Assembly: GCF_000423425.1 (NCBI RefSeq)
Contig: NZ_KE384017.1
Coordinates: 9,667 to 47,818 of the forward strand
DNA: 38,152 bases
Direction of reading: 5' to 3'
Origin: Meiothermus rufus DSM 22234
Lineage (GTDB): Bacteria; Deinococcota; Deinococci; Deinococcales; Thermaceae
The notes below the pieces were generated by a model. That model made no database searches, was not told where the DNA came from, and worked only from the letters and a program-made list of their open reading frames with translations. The position numbers were made by a program, and so were the translations under genes. Position 1 is the first letter of the stretch. The number at the start of each line of letters is the position of its first letter. This document shows, one piece after another, positions 9,757 to 20,942 of this stretch.

Positions 9757-10016
9757 ACCAGCCGCCACACCGCCAGTACGCTGGGGTCGATCGGGGTGAG
9801 CCGATGCGGGCCCTCGAGGTGGGCTGCTTCGCCTTTGCGCAGGTGGAGGTAGCTTTGATCGGCCAGATCGATTACCACCTCCCCCTCGAGCAACAGGTAC
9901 AGCCGGGCCTCGGCCACCTCTTCGGGCTGGGTGAGCAGGCAAGCGCGAAAGGCCGCGATGCCTGGAAAGCGGGCCTGGCCCTGGGCCTTGGCAAGGCGGA
10001 TCAGATGGAGTTTCAA
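9753..10016 (-). CDS. Small cupin-like protein
   Basis: 87 residues, TTG start one base after the topA stop, indicating translational coupling with topA. The sequence runs as short beta strands: RLYLLLEGEVVIDL, then QSYLHLRKGEAAHLEG and HRLTPIDPSVLAVWRLV, the usual layout of a one-domain cupin barrel. Only scattered histidines are present, so a metal site cannot be assigned. No function is recognised; it may bind a small ligand. Confidence 0.65.
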   Translation of the reverse strand: MKLHLIRLAKAQGQARFPGIAAFRACLLTQPEEVAEARLYLLLEGEVVIDLADQSYLHLRKGEAAHLEGPHRLTPIDPSVLAVWRLV

Positions 10017-10017
10017 G

Positions 10018-12504
10018 CTAGGCCCCCACCGCCTCCTTGCGGGTTTTGCCGTAGGCCATACGCAGTTTGAACATAGCCTGACGGAAGAGCTTCAAGGTTT
10101 CCTCCGGCGAGCGCCCCAGGGCCCGGGCTACCTCGGGTACGGCTTTCTGCTGCCCCTGGGTGTGGCGGGCCACCTCGGCCTGCTCGGGGGTAAGGCCCAC
10201 CTGGGGCAGCAGGGCCTCGAGGTCGGCCCAGGTAGCCCTGGGCTGGCTTGGCTTTGCAGGGGCTTTTGGCGCTTTTCCTTTGTTCTTGCCGCTTGCAGGG
10301 CGTCGCTGGTTCAGAGCTTGTAGGTCTGGGCCGCCGTAGCGGCGGCAGGCGGGGTTAGCACAGACCCGCTGGCCCGAGCGGCCCTTGGCCATCTCGTTCC
10401 AGCCGCAAAGGGGGCACTTTTCCGGCAACAGCGGATCGAAGGCCAAGAAGTCGCAAGAGGGATTGTTGCAGCGATAGTAGGCCTTGCCCCGCTTACTGGT
10501 TTTCTGCACCACCTCGCCCGCATGGCACTTAGGGCACTCCAGGCCGGTAGAGGGGGCTTCGTCGCGGGTGTAGGTGCAGGTGGGGTAACGGTCGCAGCTG
10601 ATAAAGCTGCCATAGCGGCCAAACCGGCGCACTAGCTGGCCCTGCTGGCAGGCAGGGCAGGCCTCGCCGATGGGTTCGGGCTCTTTTTTGGCCTCGAGCC
10701 GTTCGGTGTATTTGCACTCGGGGTAGCCGGTGCAGCCCAAAAACTGGCCGAAGCGTGAGACCTTGAGTTCCAAAGGCCGCCCGCACTGGGGGCAGAGCTT
10801 GCGCGGCACTTTTTCGTAGTCGCGCAGGAAGGGTTCGTAGAACTCCCGCACCACCTTAGGCCAATGGGCCTTGCCCTCCTCAATCTCATCGAGGCGGGCC
10901 TCGAGCTGGGCGGTGAAGTCGTAGGCCACCACATCGGGAAAGTGCTTTAACAGGTAGCCGGTCACCTCGCGCCCCAGAGGGGTGGGCTTGAGGCTTTTTC
11001 CAGTGCGCTCGAGGTAGCCCCGGCGCTCGAGGGTCTCGAGGGTAGGGGCATAGGTGGAAGGCCGCCCAATACCCATTTCTTCCAGAGTCTTGACTAAGCT
11101 GGCATCAGTGTAGCGCGAGGGCGGCTCGGTGAAGTGCTGTTCGGGCTTCACCTCGAGCAGCTGGGCCTCGGCCCCTTCCCTCAAGGGAGGGAGCTGCTTC
11201 TCTCCTTCTTCGTCCTCCCGCCCGTAGACCCGCAAGTAGCCGTCGAATTTAAGTACCGAGCCCACCGCACGGAAGACCAATTCCTCCCCGGCCACCAGCA
11301 CCGTGGTCTGGTCGTAGACGGCCGGGGTCATCTGGGAGGCCACAAAGCGCTGCCAGATAAGCTGGTATAGCTTGAACTCGTCGTCCTGTAGGTGCTTCCG
11401 TACCCCCTCGGGAGTGCGATGAACCGAGGTGGGGCGGATGGCCTCGTGGGCGTCCTGGGTGTTGGCGGCTTTTTTGCTGGCGTAGAAGTTGGGTTTTTCC
11501 GGCAGGTACGGCGGGCCAAACTTTTGCGGAATCAACACCCGCACCTCGGCCAAGGCCTCTGCCGAGACCCGGGTGGAGTCGGTGCGCATATAGGTGATCA
11601 GGCCCACCGGGCCTTCGGGCAGCTCTACGCCCTCATAAAGCTTTTGCGCTACCCGCATGGTGCGGCTGGCGGTCCAGCCTAGGCGGCTGCTGGCAGCTTG
11701 TTGCAGGGTAGAGGTGGTGAAGGGGGGAGGGGCGTTGCGCCGCCGTTCGCGGCGCTCGAGGCTCTGGATGCGGTAGGTGGAAATGGCCCGTGCCCGGTGG
11801 GCCAAGCTTTGGGCCTGGGTCTCCTGGGTGATCAGAAAGCCCTGGTTGGTCTGTACCCTTTCCTGGCCTACCCTATAGAGCAGGGCCCGGAAGGTCTGGC
11901 CTTCTGAGGTGAAAGTACCCTCGAGGCTCCAGTACTCCTGGGGTACGAAGGCCTCGATTTCCTCTTCCCGCTCAACCAAAAGTCGTAGGGCCACCGACTG
12001 TACCCGCCCGGCGGAAAGAGCCCGGCGGCGGAAGGCCATACTCAGTACAGGGGAAAGCTGGTAGCCCACCAGCCGGTCTAGCACCCGGCGGGCCTGCTGA
12101 GCATCTACCAGGCTCTGGTCGATGGGGCGGGGCTGCTTTACCGCAGCCTGCACGACCTTAGGGGTGATCTCGTGGAACTCCACCCGCAAGGGCTGGCGTG
12201 GGTCGAGGTTCAGAAGCCGAGCCACATGCCAGCCAATGGCCTCACCCTCGCGGTCGGGGTCGGTGGCGATGAGCACCCGCTTGCCTTTGGCCGCCTTCCT
12301 CAGCTCGTTGACCACCGGCTGTTTGTCTTTCTTAACCTCGTACTGCGGCGCAAAATCGGCTTCAATATCCACGCCTAGGTCGCGCTCGGGCAGGTCGGCC
12401 ACGTGGCCCTTGCTGGCCCGCACCTCGTACTCCGCGCCCAGCATTTTTTGAATGCTCTTGGCCTTGGCGGGCGATTCCACCACAACCAGTGTCGAATCCG
12501 GCAT
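10018..12504 (-). CDS. topA: DNA topoisomerase I (TopA, type IA)
   Basis: 828 residues. The Toprim domain opens with TLVVVESPAKAKSI and contains ATDPDREGEAIGWH; the DNA-cleaving tyrosine is Y305 in ITYMRTDSTRVS. After the core come four C4 zinc-ribbon modules (CPQCG..CTGYPEC, CPACQ..CDRYPTC, CPKCH..CNNPSC, CPLCG..CANPAC), then a Lys/Ala/Pro-rich linker and a helical tail of about 80 residues (ATWADLEALLPQVGL onward). It relaxes negatively supercoiled DNA by a single-strand break with a 5' phosphotyrosine link. The open frame reaches 12543, but that start is TTG and the ATG of MPDSTLV fits the family and the promoter. Confidence 0.97.
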   Translation of the reverse strand: MPDSTLVVVESPAKAKSIQKMLGAEYEVRASKGHVADLPERDLGVDIEADFAPQYEVKKDKQPVVNELRKAAKGKRVLIATDPDREGEAIGWHVARLLNLDPRQPLRVEFHEITPKVVQAAVKQPRPIDQSLVDAQQARRVLDRLVGYQLSPVLSMAFRRRALSAGRVQSVALRLLVEREEEIEAFVPQEYWSLEGTFTSEGQTFRALLYRVGQERVQTNQGFLITQETQAQSLAHRARAISTYRIQSLERRERRRNAPPPFTTSTLQQAASSRLGWTASRTMRVAQKLYEGVELPEGPVGLITYMRTDSTRVSAEALAEVRVLIPQKFGPPYLPEKPNFYASKKAANTQDAHEAIRPTSVHRTPEGVRKHLQDDEFKLYQLIWQRFVASQMTPAVYDQTTVLVAGEELVFRAVGSVLKFDGYLRVYGREDEEGEKQLPPLREGAEAQLLEVKPEQHFTEPPSRYTDASLVKTLEEMGIGRPSTYAPTLETLERRGYLERTGKSLKPTPLGREVTGYLLKHFPDVVAYDFTAQLEARLDEIEEGKAHWPKVVREFYEPFLRDYEKVPRKLCPQCGRPLELKVSRFGQFLGCTGYPECKYTERLEAKKEPEPIGEACPACQQGQLVRRFGRYGSFISCDRYPTCTYTRDEAPSTGLECPKCHAGEVVQKTSKRGKAYYRCNNPSCDFLAFDPLLPEKCPLCGWNEMAKGRSGQRVCANPACRRYGGPDLQALNQRRPASGKNKGKAPKAPAKPSQPRATWADLEALLPQVGLTPEQAEVARHTQGQQKAVPEVARALGRSPEETLKLFRQAMFKLRMAYGKTRKEAVGA

Positions 12505-12511
12505 ACGGCTA

Positions 12512-12543
12512 AGTATATGGGTGAGGCTTGGGTGGTTTGTCAA
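12512..12543 (-). promoter_or_regulatory. Promoter of topA
   Basis: A perfect TTGACA (12543-12538) and TATACT (12517-12512) lie upstream of the topA ATG, which is 7 nt after the -10 box. The spacer is 20 bp, longer than ideal; the overlapping CATATA would give 18 bp. It begins just after the ileS stop codon, so topA has its own start as well as possible read-through from ileS. Confidence 0.6.
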
Positions 12544-12550
12544 GCCGCCC

Positions 12551-15829
<3,279 letters not shown>

Positions 15830-15840
15830 ACGTTGGTTCC

Positions 15841-16175
15841 TTTCTGAGGCCTCTGGGTCAAACAAAAATCCCACCCCAGGATGCTCCTCAGGTGCGGACG
15901 AGAGACTCTATCGAGTTTTCCCGCGGTACCACCGCACTTCCCGAGGGACTAAAGCCCTCGAGCCCTTTAGCGCGCTATTTCGGGCGCACCCGTTGGGTTC
16001 TACGCAGCTTTTGGCTGTTTCTTCCCAAAATAGGCTCGGGGTGATTTTCGACCCTCAGGTTGCCGCCTGGCTCACACCCTCCCAGGCTCGCTGCGTGGAC
16101 GCTGGGGGCTTACTCGTCCCGAGGCTTTACACCAGGGCCAGCCTGTGCAATACTACAACGCTGGCAACCGGCTAT
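15841..16175 (-). ncRNA. Isoleucine T-box riboswitch leader of ileS
   Basis: The minus-strand leader carries the core T-box sequence TGGTACCGCG (15931-15922) inside GTGCGG...CCGCAC, followed by TCTCTCGTCC. Upstream, Stem I is recognisable: base pairing CTCGGG (about 16122) with CCCGAG (about 16038), an AGTA specifier-loop motif, the distal AGCGAGCC...GTGAGCC elements, and a specifier ATC (16045-16043) for isoleucine in the context GAAAATCACC. Uncharged tRNA-Ile would stabilise the antiterminator form. A clear intrinsic terminator is missing: a weak hairpin before TTTTTGTTT (near 15865-15880) is the only candidate, so control may act on transcription or on access to the ribosome site at 15838-15843. 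T-boxes on ileS are known in Deinococcus-Thermus. Confidence 0.93.
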
Positions 16176-16180
16176 CTTGC

Positions 16181-16209
16181 ATGGTAGCAAGCTGCTATCC
16201 CCGCGTCAA
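16181..16209 (-). promoter_or_regulatory. Promoter of the ileS T-box transcript
   Basis: TTGACG (16209-16204) and TACCAT (16186-16181) on the minus strand are separated by 17 bp. Transcription would start near 16174, giving a leader of about 345 nt before ileS. Its -35 box is 8 bp from the -35 box of the divergent fsa promoter. Confidence 0.7.
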
Positions 16210-16217
16210 CAAAGCAC

Positions 16218-16247
16218 TTGTTTCTCATCCTCAACCGGCGCTATACT
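16218..16247 (+). promoter_or_regulatory. Promoter of fsa-rho
   Basis: TTGTTT (16218-16223) and TATACT (16242-16247) with an 18-bp spacer. A start near 16254 gives a leader of about 36 nt with the ribosome site AAGGAG 6 nt before the ATG at 16290, so this mRNA, unlike many here, has a normal 5' leader. Confidence 0.65.
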
Positions 16248-16289
16248 CGGTTGACAATCCGCAACAATGGGCGCGGGAAGGAGTTGGGT

Positions 16290-16940
16290 ATGGATCTATA
16301 CCTGGATACTGCTGAAGTAAGCGAGATAAAGGAGATTGCGGCCTGGGGCGTGCTGGCGGGAGTCACCACCAATCCTTCCCTGGTGGCTAAGGCAGGCCGC
16401 CCACTGGAAGCGGTCATCAAGGAAATCTGCCAGATTGTGCAGGGGCCGGTGTCTGCCGAGGTGGTTTCAACCACCGCCCTAGAGATGGTGGCCGAAGGGC
16501 GTCGGCTGGCGGCCATTGATCCCCATGTGGTCGTCAAGCTTCCCACCACCGTCGAAGGGCTCAAGGCTTGCAAAGCCCTAGCCCAGGAGGGGGTTCGGGT
16601 AAACATGACCCTGGTCTTCTCAGCTAACCAGGCCTTACTGTGCGCCAAGGCCGGGGCCTGGTGTGTTTCACCCTTTCTAGGCCGCATCGACGACATTTCC
16701 TGGGAGGGGGTGGAGTTGATCCGCGAGATTGCGGAGCTTTTCCAGGTGCAAGCCCTTAACACCCGCATCCTGGCGGCCTCTATTCGCCACCCGCGCCACG
16801 TAACCCAGGCAGCGATGTTAGGGGCTCACATCGCGACCATGCCTGCCAAAGTTTTTCAGCAGCTTATCAAGCACCCCCTGACCGACCTCGGCCTCAAGGC
16901 CTTCCTGGAGGACTGGGCCAGGGCCGGCACCAGGGCGTGA
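16290..16940 (+). CDS. fsa: Transaldolase / fructose-6-phosphate aldolase (small TalC-Fsa type)
   Basis: 216 residues, the size of the small decameric transaldolase/FSA subfamily. It begins MDLYLDTAEVSEI and has AGVTTNPSLVAKAGR, the Schiff-base lysine K83 in HVVVKLPTT, and the VNMTLVFSANQALLCAKAGA and SPFLGRIDD segments. Real transaldolase activity (pentose phosphate pathway) and fructose-6-phosphate aldolase activity cannot be separated by eye, so the symbol is provisional. The frame is open 24 codons further upstream, but AAGGAG before 16290 and homology fix the start. rho follows after 22 bp, so the two are probably co-transcribed. Confidence 0.93.
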   Translation: MDLYLDTAEVSEIKEIAAWGVLAGVTTNPSLVAKAGRPLEAVIKEICQIVQGPVSAEVVSTTALEMVAEGRRLAAIDPHVVVKLPTTVEGLKACKALAQEGVRVNMTLVFSANQALLCAKAGAWCVSPFLGRIDDISWEGVELIREIAELFQVQALNTRILAASIRHPRHVTQAAMLGAHIATMPAKVFQQLIKHPLTDLGLKAFLEDWARAGTRA

Positions 16941-16962
16941 AGCAAAAACAGGAGTTGTGGCA

Positions 16963-18312
16963 ATGCCTAAATCCAGTCCAGTAGACCCCAACGCAGAAGC
17001 CCAGGTGACCGTAACCCGCACCGGAAAGCGCATCCGGCGCAAGGCCGAAGAGACCAAGGTTCCCCTGAGCTACCACGAGCTTTCCAGCCGTATCCTGCCT
17101 GAGCTGCACCTTTTGGCTGCTGAGGCGGGCATCCCCAACTATAAGAAACTCTCCAAGGACGAGTTGGTGATGCAGCTGCTCTCGCGGGAAGCCAGCGAGG
17201 AGGGCCTGACCCTGGCCCAGGGCTACCTCGAGATCAGCCCGGATGGCTACGGTTTCCTGCAGGAGAGCCTCTACAGCCTCGAGTCGCGCACGGTGATTGT
17301 CTCGGCGGGCCTTATCAAGCAGTACCAGCTTCGCAGCGGCGATTTCGTGGTGGGGCGGGCTCGCCCGGCCCGAGAGAATGAGCGCTATGGCACCTTGATG
17401 AAGGTCGAGGCGGTCAACAACCTTGACCCTGAGGCAGCGGCCAAACGCCCCCGCTTCGACGATCTGATACCCCAGTTCCCCGATCGGCAGCTCATTCTGG
17501 AAACCACCCCCGATGAGCTTTCCTGCCGGGTAATCGACCTTCTGGCCCCCATTGGGCGGGGACAGCGGGGGTTGATTGTGGCCCCGCCCAAGGCGGGGAA
17601 GACCACCCTGCTCAAGAAGGTGGCTCGTGCGGTTTTGCGCAACGAGCCCGACGTGAAGGTCATTGTGCTTCTGATCGACGAACGGCCCGAGGAGGTCACC
17701 GATTTCCGCGAGTCGGTGGAGGGGGCCGAGGTGATCGCTTCAACCTTCGACGAGCCGCCGCAAAACCACATCCGGGTGGCCGAGTTCGTTCACGAGCGCA
17801 GCCGCCGGATTGTGGAAGAGGGGGGGCATGTTTTGATTCTTCTCGACTCCATTACCCGCCTGGCCCGGGCCAACAACCTGGTCACTCCCCCCACCGGGCG
17901 CACCCTTTCGGGTGGTCTGGACTCAGCCGCGCTACACTTTCCCAAGCGCTTTCTGGGAGCGGCCCGCAACATCCGGGGGGGTGGTTCGCTGACCATCCTG
18001 GCCACGGCCCTGGTCGAAACCGGTAGCCGGATGGACGACGTGATCTTTGAAGAGTTCAAGGGCACCGGGAACATGGAGCTCCACCTTTCCCGCCGCCTAG
18101 AGGAGCGCCGCATCTTCCCGGCCATCGATATCCTTAAGTCGGGTACCCGGCGCGAGGAGCTTTTGCTGGGTCAGGAAGTGTTGCAGAAGATGTGGCTTTT
18201 GCGCAAGGTACTGGCCGATATGGACCCTGCCGAGGCCATGGAAATGCTTTTGGCCAGGCTATCCCGCACCAAAACCAACAAGGAGTTCCTTGCAACTTTG
18301 GGGGGGAAGTAG
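16963..18312 (+). CDS. rho: Transcription termination factor Rho
   Basis: 449 residues. An N-terminal SAP-like helical region ([22 protein letters not shown]) is followed by the RNA-binding cold-shock-like domain ([14 protein letters not shown]), then the ATPase with Walker [11 protein letters not shown] (about 207-216), Walker [16 protein letters not shown] and the Q/R loops near [10 protein letters not shown]. Rho is a hexameric RNA helicase that ends transcription of untranslated RNA. GTG at 16957 is also in frame, but GGAG lies 8 nt from the ATG at 16963 and only 2 nt from the GTG, so ATG is preferred. The few intrinsic terminators seen in this window fit reliance on Rho. Confidence 0.97.
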   Translation: MPKSSPVDPNAEAQVTVTRTGKRIRRKAEETKVPLSYHELSSRILPELHLLAAEAGIPNYKKLSKDELVMQLLSREASEEGLTLAQGYLEISPDGYGFLQESLYSLESRTVIVSAGLIKQYQLRSGDFVVGRARPARENERYGTLMKVEAVNNLDPEAAAKRPRFDDLIPQFPDRQLILETTPDELSCRVIDLLAPIGRGQRGLIVAPPKAGKTTLLKKVARAVLRNEPDVKVIVLLIDERPEEVTDFRESVEGAEVIASTFDEPPQNHIRVAEFVHERSRRIVEEGGHVLILLDSITRLARANNLVTPPTGRTLSGGLDSAALHFPKRFLGAARNIRGGGSLTILATALVETGSRMDDVIFEEFKGTGNMELHLSRRLEERRIFPAIDILKSGTRREELLLGQEVLQKMWLLRKVLADMDPAEAMEMLLARLSRTKTNKEFLATLGGK

Positions 18313-18319
18313 GTATACT
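18290..18319 (+). promoter_or_regulatory. Promoter of the LysM-M23 gene, overlapping the end of rho
   Basis: TTGCAA (18290-18295) and TATACT (18314-18319) have an 18-bp spacer and straddle the rho stop codon. Transcription would begin near 18326 and the leader would include the GGGCA/TGCCC hairpin at 18350-18363, which lacks a T tract and so is not a convincing rho terminator. Confidence 0.5.
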
Positions 18320-18430
18320 TCCTGCGGAAGTTAGGGGGAGCACCGGGTAGGGCACCTGTGCCCGTTGTTCCAGCTAGGGGTGGTGTTTTGCCATTTTCCT
18401 AGCCGTAAAAACCAGCCTCGGAGGTTGATT

Positions 18431-19627
18431 TTGGCCGTAAGTGAACTCTTGAGCAGCACCTTGGCGGCGGGTATTCTTGGGCTACCCCTGGGCCTGCAAG
18501 CCAACCTGCCAGGAACCGAGATCGCGGTAGACCCTCCGGTTCGCAAGGGATGGGTTCTGTACACCGTCAGGCCCGGCGACACCCTGAGCCAGATTGCCCA
18601 GCGCTACCGGGTGGATATGCGGGCCATTATGTACAGCAGTGGCCTCGAGGGGATTGCCCTGCGTCCCGGCCAGGTTTTGCGCATCCCTTTGGTCGACGAA
18701 GCCCCCAGCGAGGTGCGGCTGCCTCCGGGGGTTCAGGTCTACATCGTGCGGCGGGGCGATACCGTGGAGTCGGTGGCCCGCCGTTTCGATCTGACGGTAC
18801 TGGGGCTGGTGTCTGCCAACCCGGGTCTGCCCAGCCTTGACCGGCTCGAGGTGGGTTCTGCCCTGTACATCCCTACCAAGGAGCCTGGCTTGCTGCTGCG
18901 CCTCAAGCCAGGGGAGACCATCCAAGACCTTTCCCGCCGCTTTGGTCTATCCATGCTCGAGCTGGCTCGGGCCAACGGCCTGAACTCGCCCACGGACGTA
19001 GGCCCTGGCGACTTCGTACTATTGCCGGGCATCCAGGCCCGAACCACCTACGAGCGCCTTTTGCAGATTCGTGAGGCTGAGCGCAAGGCCCGCGAGGAGG
19101 AGGCCCGCCGCTTAGCGGAGGAACGCCGCCGGCAGGAAGAGGCCCGGCGCAAGCAGGAAGAGCAGCGCCGGCTTCAGGCCCAGCAGCGGCATCGGCAACA
19201 AGTCCAGAGCCAGGCCCGTCTGCGTCCAGCCAACGCGGTGGTGGCTGCTGCCGGGTATCGCTGGCCCATGAGCAACTTCACCATCACCACCTACTATGGC
19301 CGTCGGGGGGTTTTCCAGCGTTTTCATACCGGCATCGACCTGGCTGCCCCCACTGGGACGCCCATCTACGCGGCTAGGGCTGGCCAGGTGAGCGTTGCCG
19401 GTTGGAGCCGCTTTGGCTACGGTCTACACGTCATTATCGACCACGGCGAGGGGCACGAAACCTTATATGGTCACATGTCGCGTATCGCAGTTCGCCCAGG
19501 CCAGTGGGTGGCTCGAGGGGAGCTTATCGGTTATGTAGGCTCGACGGGTTGGAGCACAGGCCCTCACCTCCACTTTGAGGTGCGCGTCGGAGGGGTGACG
19601 CGCAATCCCATGGCCTACCTGCCGTAG
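18431..19627 (+). CDS. Secreted cell-wall peptidase: three LysM domains, coiled coil, M23 domain
   Basis: About 398 residues. A hydrophobic export signal (LLSSTLAAGILGLPLGLQA) is followed by three LysM modules (VLYTVRPGDTLSQIAQRY, VYIVRRGDTVESVARRF, LLRLKPGETIQDLSRRF), a charged coiled coil rich in R/E/Q, and a zinc endopeptidase domain of family M23 with metal ligands in FHTGIDLA and HLHFEV. It should bind and cut peptidoglycan, like EnvC/NlpD-type division or wall-remodelling factors. The start is uncertain: a TTG at 18431 has GGAGG 6 nt upstream, but an upstream GTG (18380) or TTG (18365) would add a basic stretch (RKNQPRR) before the hydrophobic segment and make a better signal peptide. 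Confidence 0.9.
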   Translation: MAVSELLSSTLAAGILGLPLGLQANLPGTEIAVDPPVRKGWVLYTVRPGDTLSQIAQRYRVDMRAIMYSSGLEGIALRPGQVLRIPLVDEAPSEVRLPPGVQVYIVRRGDTVESVARRFDLTVLGLVSANPGLPSLDRLEVGSALYIPTKEPGLLLRLKPGETIQDLSRRFGLSMLELARANGLNSPTDVGPGDFVLLPGIQARTTYERLLQIREAERKAREEEARRLAEERRRQEEARRKQEEQRRLQAQQRHRQQVQSQARLRPANAVVAAAGYRWPMSNFTITTYYGRRGVFQRFHTGIDLAAPTGTPIYAARAGQVSVAGWSRFGYGLHVIIDHGEGHETLYGHMSRIAVRPGQWVARGELIGYVGSTGWSTGPHLHFEVRVGGVTRNPMAYLP

Positions 19628-19656
19628 CGCTTTAGGGGGGAGCACGTCAATAAGCC

Positions 19657-20259
19657 CTAGACAAGCCTTACGGCCCTGTTCCAGCAGGAACATGCTTTCG
19701 GCAGGAAATCCCCCAAAGCCAGCTTCTTGTCACCGTGCACCAAGCGCAGATGGCCGGGGATATGCCCCACCCATACCCCCTCGGTGCTGGGAGAAAGCCA
19801 AAGCCGCTCGAGGGTGGGGTCCTTCGTGGCCTGGCCCATATCGGTAGCCTCTACCAGCAAGAGTAGCCTCCGGCGGCGCTCGGGATGGCCACCCAGGTAC
19901 TGAAGGGAGACCAAGGGTTCGGGAACCCCCTCGAGCGCTGTAAAACAGATCTCACCCACAAGGTGGGCGGGATGGGTTTCCAGGCATATGGTCTTGCCAA
20001 AGGGGATGAGGCTGCCGGCGGCAAGCGCTGCCTCGTTCTCTTTGGTGTAGATTCGCATCTTCGGGGGGACGGCCAACAGCCGCAACCCGCCCCTAGAAAG
20101 GCGCAAACACAGGCCGGTGAGGGTGGGCATACCCAGCTTCTCACCCAGGTCTATGGTGCCTAGGCCCCCTAGATCGAAGCGGATAGGGTAGCCCGTGCTC
20201 GGGGTGTAGGTGGCTTTCCCCCAACAAGCGAGGCTGGCCTGACGCTGTTTTGTAACCAT
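19657..20259 (-). CDS. Unrecognised protein diverging from perR
   Basis: 200 residues; no family is recognised. It has no signal peptide or membrane segment. The first half is strand-rich (YPIRFDLGGLGTIDLGEKLG, CLRLSRGGLRLLAVPPKMRIYT), the second half has VWVGHIPGHLRLVHGDKK and ends KACSCWNRAVRLV. The frame is open to 20376, but the ATG at 20259 has GGGAG 4 nt upstream and the segment before it looks like translated promoter DNA. Its position back to back with perR makes it a candidate PerR target (inference only). A TATAGT box on the minus strand (20357-20352) is a possible -10. Confidence 0.6.
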   Translation of the reverse strand: MVTKQRQASLACWGKATYTPSTGYPIRFDLGGLGTIDLGEKLGMPTLTGLCLRLSRGGLRLLAVPPKMRIYTKENEAALAAGSLIPFGKTICLETHPAHLVGEICFTALEGVPEPLVSLQYLGGHPERRRRLLLLVEATDMGQATKDPTLERLWLSPSTEGVWVGHIPGHLRLVHGDKKLALGDFLPKACSCWNRAVRLV

Positions 20260-20315
20260 AAGTCTCCCGAAAAATTCGTTACAGGCACGTCTGCCCTCAG
20301 CCTTATCGCTTGAAT

Positions 20316-20329
20316 CCCCTTTTGAGGGG
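20316..20329. other. Inverted repeat in the leader of the unknown gene next to perR
   Basis: CCCCT-TTTG-AGGGG forms a perfect 5-bp stem with a 4-nt loop, about 57 bp before the unknown gene's ATG. It could be a hairpin in that mRNA or an operator. The rest of 20260-20501 (242 bp) shows only the perR -10 box and its ACTA/TAGT dyad. Confidence 0.35.
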
Positions 20330-20469
20330 GTTATCCGGGCCTGCGCTTCACTATACATACATCGGCTTTCAGGCATTCACCAGGGCTTCCAACTCGAGGT
20401 TGTGGCTGGTGGAAACAGGCCACTGAAGCTCAAAAGAATCTTAGAGCGACTTTTACTCTGAAAAAGTTT

Positions 20470-20486
20470 TATACTAACGATAGTTG
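20470..20486 (+). promoter_or_regulatory. perR promoter -10 box with overlapping dyad
   Basis: TATACT (20470-20475) is the -10 candidate; no good -35 box is present, as is common for regulated promoters. The bases ACTA-ACGA-TAGT (20472-20483) form a small dyad over it in an AT-rich stretch, which could be an autoregulatory PerR site, although it does not match the Bacillus PerR box well. A purine-rich AGGGGG precedes the ATG at 20502 by 6 nt. Confidence 0.35.
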
Positions 20487-20501
20487 TACAGGGGGTCTAG
20501 T

Positions 20502-20942
20502 ATGGCCAGGATCAAGGAGCGGGAGAACTACAGATTGCGGCTAAAGGCGGTTGGTTTGCGCCATACCTTGCCCAGGGAACGCATCCTAGCCTACCTTGAT
20601 CGCAAGAACGTCCACCCCACACCCGAGGAGCTTTACCAGGCCTTGAAGAAAAAGGGCTTTGCAATCGGACTCTCGACGGTTTACCTGAACCTACAGGTCT
20701 TGCGCGATGCGGGGTTGTTGTGGGAGTTCAAAGATCAAAAAGGCAACACCCGCTACGATGGCTTCACGGAACGGCACCATCACCTATTCTGCCTGCAGTG
20801 CGGCAGAATAGAAGATGTGTTGCCTAGGGACTTGCCTGAATTCGAGGCCGAGCCCGTTCGCAAAGCGATAGAGGGCAGGAACGGCTGGTTCGTGGAGGAT
20901 GCCCGTTTGGAGATGCGTGGGGTCTGCCCAGCCTGTCAGTGA
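20502..20942 (+). CDS. perR: Fur-family regulator of PerR type (peroxide sensor)
   Basis: 146 residues: winged-helix domain (GLRHTLPRERILAYL... STVYLNLQVL) and dimerisation domain. All five ligands of the PerR regulatory Fe/Mn site are present at positions one higher than in Bacillus subtilis PerR: H38, D86, H92, H94, D105. The structural zinc site has two CxxC motifs (C97/C100 and the C-terminal CPAC). In PerR, Fe-catalysed oxidation of the two histidines by H2O2 releases the repressor from DNA. The ATG at 20502 is preferred to an upstream in-frame start at 20484. Its last 7 bp overlap the convergent aminopeptidase gene. Confidence 0.9.
   Translation: MARIKERENYRLRLKAVGLRHTLPRERILAYLDRKNVHPTPEELYQALKKKGFAIGLSTVYLNLQVLRDAGLLWEFKDQKGNTRYDGFTERHHHLFCLQCGRIEDVLPRDLPEFEAEPVRKAIEGRNGWFVEDARLEMRGVCPACQ

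Noticed and set aside
16241-16768. 175-codon open frame opposite fsa
   Set aside because: Shadow of fsa; Ser/Thr/Arg-rich and without family features.
18350-18363. GGGCA/TGCCC hairpin as rho terminator
   Set aside because: Short stem, no T tract and it lies downstream of a promoter for the next gene.
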